5,341 nucleotides of DNA from assembly GCA_023406965.1 (NCBI GenBank), contig JAEXTI010000063.1, positions 1 to 5,341 of the forward strand. The letters are read 5' to 3'. Shown here one piece after another: positions 1 through 4,275 of this stretch. This DNA comes from Chloroflexota bacterium (GTDB lineage: Bacteria > Chloroflexota > Anaerolineae > Anaerolineales > Anaerolineaceae). The notes under the pieces were generated by a model. The model did not search any database. It was not told the DNA's origin and worked only from the letters and a program-made list of their open reading frames with translations. Numbering within the stretch: position 1 is the stretch's first letter; each line of letters begins with the position of its first letter. Made by a program: the position numbers and the translations under genes.

Positions 1-107
1 AAAATTTCTGCTGCTTCCGAGGGCACGCGCTGAACCACCTTTTCGAGCGGCGCCCCGCGGTCGAGATCACGTAAACATTCTTCTAATAAATTATCCAGAT
101 AAGTCAT
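1..107 (-). CDS. Putative anti-sigma or regulatory partner of the ECF sigma factor (N-terminal fragment)
   Basis: The gene starts at an ATG at 107-105 and remains open to the window edge, giving 35 complete codons beginning MTYLDNLLEECLRDLDRG and continuing to PSEAAEI. An ideal ribosome binding site, GGAGG at 118-114, lies 6 nt upstream of the ATG and inside the 3' end of the sigma gene, which overlaps this one by 17 bp in another frame. That arrangement implies translational coupling. The pattern 'LEECLRxLxxG...LxxVVxRxPxxAAEI' resembles the N-terminus of proteins encoded next to ECF sigma factors in Chloroflexota, which usually carry a later membrane segment or a DUF5667-like region. That part is outside the window, so the anti-sigma role rests on position plus the remembered N-terminal pattern. 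Being a real gene is fairly secure; the function is tentative. Confidence 0.7.
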   Translation of the reverse strand, partial: MTYLDNLLEECLRDLDRGAPLEKVVQRVPSEAAEI

Positions 108-654
108 TGCCGCCCTCCATTTGCAGCAGTATTTGTCGCATGAGCGACAATCCTCTCCGCTGCAAACCTTTGATCGCGTCTTCACTCCTGTGCAACACCT
201 CCGCTACTTCTTCAAGAGATAAACCCTCAACAAAGCGCAACACAATCACGTCGCGTTGAATATCTCCCAACTTGCTGAGTGAATCTTGCAGTGTCTGGCG
301 GGTGATGATCACATCCACAGTTTCATCCACCCCATCCTGGCCCATCGTACCTTCATCATCCAGCGGTACTGTGCCATGGGTCGAAGTTCGCCGGTAATAA
401 TCAACGGCCAGGTTTCGCGCGATCTGAAACAACCAGGTTCTAAAGGTACTATTGGTCTGCCGATAAGCAGGTAAGGCCTGAACCATTTTCAGGAAGACTT
501 CTGCGGTCAGGTCCTCAGCCACCTGCACCTCGCCGGTCCGATAGTACAGGTACCGGTAGATGCTGGCGTAATTCATTTCATATAATTGACCTGTTGCCCT
601 CGAGTCGCCTTGCTGAGCACTTGCGATCAATTCACTGACGTTCTGGTTCCGCAT
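91..654 (-). CDS. RNA polymerase sigma-70 family factor, ECF subfamily
   Basis: This 187-residue protein has the two-domain layout and size of an ECF sigma factor, which directs RNA polymerase to a dedicated promoter set. Region 2 spans about residues 20-90 and includes AEDLTAEVF (46-54) and the promoter-melting/-10 recognition helix FRTWLFQIARNLAVDYYRR (71-89). A short acidic linker (about 96-115) leads to region 4 (about 122-176), with the helix-turn-helix LSLEEVAEVLHRSEDAIKGL (145-164), which reads the -35 element. The ATG at 654-652 is preceded by GGAG with a 4-nt gap. It overlaps the downstream partner gene by 17 bp. A TATAAT (744-739, minus strand) and an ECF-like promoter candidate lie upstream, so autoregulation is possible. 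The coding DNA is visibly less GC-rich (roughly 45-50% in sampled lines) than the genes at 1002-4010. The subgroup and the signal sensed cannot be told from the sequence. Confidence 0.95.
   Translation of the reverse strand: MRNQNVSELIASAQQGDSRATGQLYEMNYASIYRYLYYRTGEVQVAEDLTAEVFLKMVQALPAYRQTNSTFRTWLFQIARNLAVDYYRRTSTHGTVPLDDEGTMGQDGVDETVDVIITRQTLQDSLSKLGDIQRDVIVLRFVEGLSLEEVAEVLHRSEDAIKGLQRRGLSLMRQILLQMEGGNDLSG
114..118 (-). promoter_or_regulatory. Ribosome binding site of the sigma-partner gene
   Basis: GGAGG on the minus strand, 6 nt upstream of the ATG at 107-105. It lies within the last codons of the sigma factor gene and fixes the start of the otherwise truncated downstream gene. Confidence 0.75.
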
Positions 655-742
655 GCAGCTCCATCAGAAGGCCTTATATATATTAAACGGATGAGACGCA
701 AAAAAGAGTCGTTAAAGGCCTAACTTTTTTCTAACCGAATTA

Positions 743-771
743 TAAACGATTGTCATCCCCATGCCGGTTCA
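743..771 (-). promoter_or_regulatory. Candidate promoter(s) of the ECF sigma gene
   Basis: Two overlapping readings exist on the minus strand. A perfect TATAAT (744-739) could be a housekeeping -10, but the hexamer 17 bp upstream (CCGGCA) is a poor -35. Alternatively TGAACC (771-766), 17 bp, then CGTTTA (748-743) resembles the general ECF-type promoter form with an 'AAC' -35 motif and a 'CGT' -10 motif, which would suit an autoregulated sigma gene. Either would give a leader of roughly 80 nt before the ATG at 654. The ECF-like -35 lies inside the left arm of the inverted repeat at 764-788. This is motif reading by eye only. Confidence 0.3.
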
Positions 772-788
772 CGTCTCCAGTGAACCGG
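764..788. repeat. Perfect 9-bp inverted repeat (stem-loop 1)
   Basis: CCGGTTCAC (764-772) and its exact reverse complement GTGAACCGG (780-788) are separated by the 7-nt loop GTCTCCA. It is the strongest palindrome in the intergenic region. It overlaps the ECF-like -35 candidate of the sigma gene and shares two bases with the next stem-loop. It could be a protein-binding operator or an RNA hairpin. No T-run follows it, so it is not a simple terminator. Confidence 0.8.
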
Positions 789-811
789 TTGTCGCTGTGA
801 GTAAGACAACC
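787..811. repeat. Perfect 7-bp inverted repeat (stem-loop 2)
   Basis: GGTTGTC (787-793) and GACAACC (805-811) are exact reverse complements around an 11-nt loop, GCTGTGAGTAA. It overlaps stem-loop 1 by two bases, so the two could compete or stack in a transcript. No poly-T follows. Confidence 0.7.
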
Positions 812-821
812 TGACCCACCA

Positions 822-849
822 GGAATGGCCTAGAGACACCTGCCACTCC
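822..849. repeat. Imperfect 8-bp inverted repeat (stem-loop 3)
   Basis: GGAATGGC (822-829) pairs with GCCACTCC (842-849) at seven of eight positions (A825/C846 mismatch) around a 12-nt loop. The loop contains GAGAC (833-837), complementary to GTCTC in the loop of stem-loop 1. A smaller 4-bp repeat (CCTG 810-813 / CAGG 820-823) lies just before it. Confidence 0.55.
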
Positions 850-877
850 CAGAGAACGATCCATCTCTGTTTATTCT
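850..877 (+). terminator. Weak terminator-like hairpin with T-rich tail (stem-loop 4)
   Basis: CAGAGA (850-855) and TCTCTG (864-869) form a perfect 6-bp stem with an 8-nt loop, followed directly by TTTATTCT (870-877). It abuts stem-loop 3 with no gap. The stem is short and half A:T and the T-tract is interrupted, so it would be a weak rho-independent terminator. It is oriented to end a plus-strand transcript that begins upstream of the hairpin series. Confidence 0.3.
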
Positions 878-881
878 ACCC

Positions 882-938
882 GGCTTGCGTGTTAAAATTA
901 CCATACACTTACATTGCAATTTTCTTAAAAACGCAGCC
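882..938. repeat. Long imperfect inverted repeat upstream of the transglycosylase promoter
   Basis: GGCT-T-GCGT (882-890) pairs with ACGCAGCC (931-938) with one bulged T. After an internal loop, AAAATT (894-899) pairs with AATTTT (918-923) around an 18-nt loop. It ends 17 bp before the plus-strand TATAAT at 956, so it covers the place where an activator or repressor of the downstream gene could bind. It may instead be part of a transcript. Confidence 0.45.
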
Positions 939-955
939 AGATTCGAGAAATTCAT

Positions 956-961
956 TATAAT
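956..961 (+). promoter_or_regulatory. Candidate -10 element of the transglycosylase gene
   Basis: A perfect TATAAT 40 bp upstream of the ATG at 1002. No good -35 hexamer lies 16-18 bp upstream and no extended TG motif is present. If functional, the promoter probably depends on an activator or on the flanking inverted repeat. The expected leader is about 35 nt. Confidence 0.35.
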
Positions 962-1001
962 GGTAGAAGTTGTATGAGTCCAATATGGGAATAATCAACC
1001 A

Positions 1002-2843
1002 ATGTTCCTGACGCGCAAGGCCTGGCCGGTGCTTGTCATCATCTGCCTGTTGGCAGGATGGTTTGTCGCCGCTCGCCCGGCTCTGGCTGAAGAAAGCCCG
1101 CCCCCCGACAAGCCCCCGCGCATCGCCCAAATTTCCGTCCAGGTCACCCGCCATTTCTGGTGGCTGGTTCGCTATAAAGACATTACCATCGTCTGCGAGC
1201 TGCCCGTCGAACACGAAAACATCCCCACCTATAATGAGATTGAGGGCTTGTGCGGCAAACCCATTGCCACCGAGTGGTTGAAAAGCCTGCCTTGCACCAC
1301 CGGCGACGCCTCGGCGCAGTGTCCCGGCCTCTATGCCCTCAGTCTGGGCAGCGAGGATTTCCAGCGCATCATCGAAGTGGAACTACCCCTCCCCAAAGTG
1401 TGGATCGAGGTAGTCGACTGCAACCCGGTAGATGGTCGCTGTACCACCTTGCCCGCACTGCGCCTGACCGGCGAAGAACCCCTGCCGAATGAAGCCATCA
1501 TCTCCATCCAGGGGAACTTAAATGGAGAACCGTTCCAGTGCGCGGGGAACGAGTGCAGGCTGCCTCTGCCCCCCACCAACACCGACGGCGTGGACATGGA
1601 ATTTTGGGGTGATTCCAGCTACGGCGACTCCAGCGAACACTACACCGCCAAAGTTCGTCTGGTGCCCTGGGGTGACTTTACGAATCCAGAGGCCCCCACC
1701 AATCAGCCCGGAGCGTGGTACGTGGATGTACTCAGCAGCCAGTGGGTGGGCGCCGAAATCGCCTCTTGTGCCGACACCTGGCAGGCATTTCCCGAGTTGG
1801 GCGGGCTGGCTGAATGGCTTTCTTCGCCCTCAGATCCCGCCGAACTGCAATCCGACGTAGGTTATTACTACCTGGCCGGGGCGCTCATTCAGAACGGGGT
1901 TGTAGACGCTTCCACTTGCCTGGATGGCGGCTTGCAGGGCGTGAACGTGGCCTCGGCCTGCGGCGTAGAGGCTGCCGGTCCCGCTTTGATCGAATGGCAG
2001 AACCGCTTTGACCAGGAAATCTGGCAGGCTTCGCAGAATACTGGGCTGCCCGCCCAACTGCTCAAAAACGTCTTTGCCCGCGAAAGCCAGATCTGGCCGG
2101 GCATCTTCCGCACCTACCGCGAAGCCGGGCTGGGCCAGCTCACTGAAAACGGCGCAGACACGGTCCTGCTGTGGAACCCAGACTTCTTCCATCAATTCTG
2201 CCCCCTGGTGCTCAACCAGGCTTACTGCGACCTGGGCTGGGGCAACCTGGAAGCCAAAGAACAGGGCATTCTGCGCGGCGCGCTGGTCAACAAGGTCAAC
2301 GCCGCCTGCCCCGACTGCCCCACCGGCATCGATATTTCCCAGGCCAACTACAGCGTGGAAGTCTTTGCTCACAGCCTGACAGCCAACTGCGAGCAAACCG
2401 GGCGCATCCTGCGCAACGTCACCGGCATGGACCCCGGCCAAACTACCAGCTACACCGATCTTTGGCGCCTGACCTTGATCAACTACAACGCCGGACCCGG
2501 CTGCCTTTCCAGCGCGGTCACCGCTGTGAAGAATTCCGGGCTGCCCATCAATTGGGAAAACGTCAGCGCTCGCCTGGAGCCTGCCTGCCAGGGGGCCATC
2601 GGCTACGTTGAAGACATCAGTCGCTCGTTGAAAGCCACGCCCACCCCCACGCCTTGGCTACCGCTGGTCACCCCCGTCACGCCTGTGCCGCAAGAGCAGC
2701 AGCCTGTTCAACCCACACCGGAACAGCCTCAACAACCCCAGCAGCCCACCCCCACGCCACAATCGGTGATTACTCAGCAGCCCACAGCCTACCCCAACCC
2801 AGGCGAACCCTTCATCCCGACGATCACCCCGCCGTATCCATAA
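1002..2843 (+). CDS. Secreted cysteine-rich lytic transglycosylase (SLT-type) with Pro/Gln-rich tail
   Basis: This 613-residue protein starts with a clear signal peptide (basic MFLTRK, hydrophobic core about 7-23, ALA|EE cleavage after residue 29), so it acts outside the membrane. Residues about 30-330 have no domain I can name. They look beta-rich, with Cys-paired Ig-like stretches such as 166-220. Residues about 331-545 carry lytic-transglycosylase hallmarks: ARES with the likely catalytic Glu361, GLGQL (376-380) and NYNAGPG (494-500). The family cleaves the MurNAc-GlcNAc bond of peptidoglycan. Spacing between catalytic Glu and NYNAGPG (about 130 residues) is longer than usual and holds extra cysteines. 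The mature chain has 18 cysteines, suggesting disulfides. The tail (about 545-613) is rich in Pro, Gln and Thr, perhaps a wall-spanning segment. The start is forced by an in-frame TGA at 975; the ribosome site is weak (GGGA, 11 nt away). It diverges from the sigma gene. Confidence 0.88.
   Translation: MFLTRKAWPVLVIICLLAGWFVAARPALAEESPPPDKPPRIAQISVQVTRHFWWLVRYKDITIVCELPVEHENIPTYNEIEGLCGKPIATEWLKSLPCTTGDASAQCPGLYALSLGSEDFQRIIEVELPLPKVWIEVVDCNPVDGRCTTLPALRLTGEEPLPNEAIISIQGNLNGEPFQCAGNECRLPLPPTNTDGVDMEFWGDSSYGDSSEHYTAKVRLVPWGDFTNPEAPTNQPGAWYVDVLSSQWVGAEIASCADTWQAFPELGGLAEWLSSPSDPAELQSDVGYYYLAGALIQNGVVDASTCLDGGLQGVNVASACGVEAAGPALIEWQNRFDQEIWQASQNTGLPAQLLKNVFARESQIWPGIFRTYREAGLGQLTENGADTVLLWNPDFFHQFCPLVLNQAYCDLGWGNLEAKEQGILRGALVNKVNAACPDCPTGIDISQANYSVEVFAHSLTANCEQTGRILRNVTGMDPGQTTSYTDLWRLTLINYNAGPGCLSSAVTAVKNSGLPINWENVSARLEPACQGAIGYVEDISRSLKATPTPTPWLPLVTPVTPVPQEQQPVQPTPEQPQQPQQPTPTPQSVITQQPTAYPNPGEPFIPTITPPYP
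2639..2758 (+). repeat. 15-bp direct repeat in the Pro-rich tail coding region
   Basis: The same 15 bases, GCCCACCCCCACGCC, occur at 2639-2653 and 2744-2758, both encoding part of a PTPTP stretch. This is typical low-complexity expansion in a Pro-rich linker and could vary in copy between strains. Confidence 0.7.
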
Positions 2844-2897
2844 TCCGGCGCACGGTCAAACCAACGGGATCCCTTACCCGATTCTTCCCGCCTCGTC
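2844..2897. other. Short convergent intergenic gap without clear terminator
   Basis: Only 54 bp separate the stop codons of the two converging genes. It contains the 8-bp palindrome GGGATCCC and a weak CGGG/CCCG pair, but no GC-rich hairpin with a T-run on either strand. Termination may be factor-dependent or may occur by transcript collision. Confidence 0.6.
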
Positions 2898-4010
2898 CTA
2901 AATCCTTGCCCTGAACGGCATCCCGCTGCCCCCGGTGCGCACCTGGCGCGGGTCGGCGGCCCATCGCCCGGCAATGGCTGCGCCGCACTTCGCACATTTC
3001 CCCTCACCGGTCAGGTGGTATTCCTGCACCACATACCCGCGCCGCTGGATCGCCCGCTCGCCGCAGCCCGGGCAGAAGGTGTCCTCGTAGGTGCCCACCC
3101 GTCCCGGCAAATTGCCCGCGTAAACATAGCGCAGCCCGGCCTCCTGGCCAATCTCGGCGGCCTGGCGCAGCGTGGTGGCGGACGTGGAGGGCGCATCCAT
3201 CTTGTAATCGGTATGATAACCAGTCACATGCCAGGGGATGTCGGCAGAAACCGAAGCCAAGAAACGCGCCGCCTCCCATAATTCCGCCGGGCTGTCGTTG
3301 AAGCCCGGCACCACCAGCGTCACCACCTCCACCCACAGGCCCAGTTCGTGCGCCGCGCGAATCGTGTCCAATACGTTCTGCAGCACCCCGCCCAACTGCC
3401 GGTAATTCTTATCTTGCATCGACTTGAGATCGATCTTGTAAGCATCCAGATAAGGGCTCAGGTAGCGCAGCGCCTCGGGCGTGGCGTTGCCGTTGGAAAC
3501 ATAGGCGCAAGCCAGCCCGGCGGCTTTGGCGTGCTTGAAAATCTCCACAGCCCACTCGCTGGTGATGAGTGGTTCGTTATAGGATGAAACCATCACCTGG
3601 CACCCGCTCCGGCGGGCGTAGTTCACCAACTGCTCTGCGGTCACTTGCTGAACGTAATCCGCGCCCTCGTCCGCCGCCGGGTCTCGCAAGGTTTGCGAGG
3701 TGAGCCAGTTCTGGCAGTAATCGCAGTGAAAATCGCAGCCCAACATGCCAAAAGTCAGCGCGTTGGAACCGGGCAGCAGGTGCGAGAAAGGCTTCTTCTC
3801 AATCGGGTCCACGTTGGCCGCCGCTACATAGCCCCACGGCACGCGCAGTTCGCCGCCCATGTTGAAGCGGACCTGGCAAATGCCACGCTTGCCCGGGCGG
3901 ATCAAGCAACGGTGTGCGCAGGCCACGCAGCGCAAATCGCCGCGCTGCAGCGGCTCCACCAGTTCGGCGGGCGCGGTCATCCGGTCGAGAAATTCAGCCA
4001 CATCACTCAT
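2898..4010 (-). CDS. amrS: AmmeMemoRadiSam system radical SAM enzyme
   Basis: This 370-residue cytoplasmic protein is a full-length member of the PflA-related radical SAM branch (COG1180) known as the AmmeMemoRadiSam enzyme. The [4Fe-4S] cluster motif CxxxCxxC is GCDFHCDYCQNW, with Cys92, Cys96 and Cys99. The family's extra cysteines are present: an N-terminal set (Cys28, 31, 35, 45) and two C-terminal CxxC pairs (313/316 and 339/342), probably metal-binding. Other family features are SYNEP (143-147), YKIDLKS (191-197) and DYKMD (268-272). The enzyme is expected to generate a 5'-deoxyadenosyl radical from S-adenosylmethionine; its substrate is not settled to my knowledge. The ATG at 4010-4008 has AGGAG (4021-4017) 6 nt upstream, supporting this start. 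Neighbours are convergent and divergent unrelated genes, so it is a single-gene unit here without AMMECR1 or Memo partners in view. Family assignment is strong. Confidence 0.93.
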   Translation of the reverse strand: MSDVAEFLDRMTAPAELVEPLQRGDLRCVACAHRCLIRPGKRGICQVRFNMGGELRVPWGYVAAANVDPIEKKPFSHLLPGSNALTFGMLGCDFHCDYCQNWLTSQTLRDPAADEGADYVQQVTAEQLVNYARRSGCQVMVSSYNEPLITSEWAVEIFKHAKAAGLACAYVSNGNATPEALRYLSPYLDAYKIDLKSMQDKNYRQLGGVLQNVLDTIRAAHELGLWVEVVTLVVPGFNDSPAELWEAARFLASVSADIPWHVTGYHTDYKMDAPSTSATTLRQAAEIGQEAGLRYVYAGNLPGRVGTYEDTFCPGCGERAIQRRGYVVQEYHLTGEGKCAKCGAAIAGRWAADPRQVRTGGSGMPFRARI

Positions 4011-4027
4011 GATCGACTCCTACTTGT

Positions 4028-4057
4028 ATTGTACGCCCGCTGTCAACCGCTTGACCA
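4028..4057 (-). promoter_or_regulatory. Candidate amrS promoter
   Basis: On the minus strand TACAAT (4033-4028) is preceded, at 18 bp, by TGGTCA (4057-4052). A perfect TTGACA (4046-4041) lies only 7 bp from the TACAAT, too close to pair with it. Initiation about 7 nt after the -10 would place the ribosome site almost at the transcript end, which weakens the call. The small palindrome GTCAA-CCGC-TTGAC (4042-4055) covers the spacer and could be an operator. Confidence 0.22.
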
Positions 4058-4144
4058 GAACAACGACGTAGCGGCGGGTCTTTAACATTGGCTCAGGGTG
4101 ATGATCCGCGTCACATGCCGTCGGGTCAGGTGCGCCGATCAACC

Positions 4145-4168
4145 CGCAAGACCCGCCGGGGACTTGCG
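4145..4168. repeat. GC-rich hairpin in the divergent intergenic region
   Basis: CGCAAG (4145-4150) pairs exactly with CTTGCG (4163-4168), and CCC (4152-4154) with GGG (4158-4160) extends the stem across a small asymmetric loop. No T-run follows on either strand. It lies about 110 bp upstream of the gene at 4276, so it may be a leader structure or a binding site. Confidence 0.5.
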
Positions 4169-4204
4169 CTCAGGTGTATTTCATTAACATCCTTTCGCCG
4201 GGAT

Positions 4205-4235
4205 TTAACAATCCGTTTTGGCAAGAGGGTATACA
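4205..4235 (+). promoter_or_regulatory. Candidate promoter of the secreted-protein gene
   Basis: TTAACA (4205-4210, five of six matches to the -35 consensus) lies 19 bp before TATACA (4230-4235); TACAAT at 4232-4237 is an overlapping alternative -10. The spacing is a little long. It would give a leader of about 35 nt ending in a strong ribosome site. Confidence 0.35.
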
Positions 4236-4262
4236 ATAAGATCAATCTCACTCATTTCTTTC

Positions 4263-4268
4263 AGGAGG
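4263..4268 (+). promoter_or_regulatory. Strong ribosome binding site deciding the start at 4276
   Basis: AGGAGG sits 7 nt upstream of the ATG at 4276. A second ATG at 4271 is only 2 nt from the site and out of frame, and the next in-frame ATG (4291) is 22 nt away, so 4276 is the start. Confidence 0.85.
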
Positions 4269-4275
4269 AAATGTC

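Larger units (their letters stand above)
655..1001. other. Divergent intergenic region, hairpin-rich, no protein gene
   Basis: This 347-bp gap separates the sigma gene (leftward) from the transglycosylase gene (rightward). Its outer parts (about 661-750 and 885-975) are AT-rich. A GC-richer core (about 760-850) holds consecutive inverted repeats. Candidate promoters sit at both sides: TATAAT on the minus strand at 744-739 and TATAAT on the plus strand at 956-961. I found no convincing short coding sequence, tRNA or known riboswitch here. Confidence 0.8.
4011..4275. other. Divergent intergenic region between amrS and the secreted-protein gene
   Basis: This 265-bp gap holds promoters for both directions. 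Inverted repeats seen are GTCAA/TTGAC (4042-4055), CGGGT/ACCCG (4122-4146), and the hairpin at 4145-4168. A reading frame can be drawn from a TTG at 4088, but it has an Arg/Ser-rich composition and no ribosome site, so I do not call it a gene. Confidence 0.7.

Noticed and set aside
752..870. Possible 5S rRNA-like stretch (CCCCATGCCG ... AGTGAA) in the sigma/transglycosylase intergenic region
   Set aside because: The short match is suggestive, but the closing helix between the 5' and 3' ends is absent and the perfect 9-bp palindrome does not fit the 5S fold.
909..1214. 101-codon minus-strand frame across the start of the transglycosylase gene
   Set aside because: It is antisense to the signal peptide and N-terminal coding region, has no recognisable domain, and runs through the promoter region.
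1830..2441. 203-codon minus-strand frame opposite the transglycosylase gene
   Set aside because: It is antisense to the conserved catalytic core, which has clear family motifs, and is a by-product of GC-rich codon structure.
2865..2885. Terminator between the convergent genes based on the GGGATCCC palindrome and CGGG/CCCG pair
   Set aside because: The stems are very short and no T-run follows on either strand, so it does not meet the form of a rho-independent terminator.
4091..4170. Riboswitch in the leader of the secreted-protein gene
   Set aside because: There is hairpin potential, but I could not match conserved cores of c-di-GMP, TPP, cobalamin or SAM riboswitches. The likely promoter at 4205-4235 also lies downstream of it.
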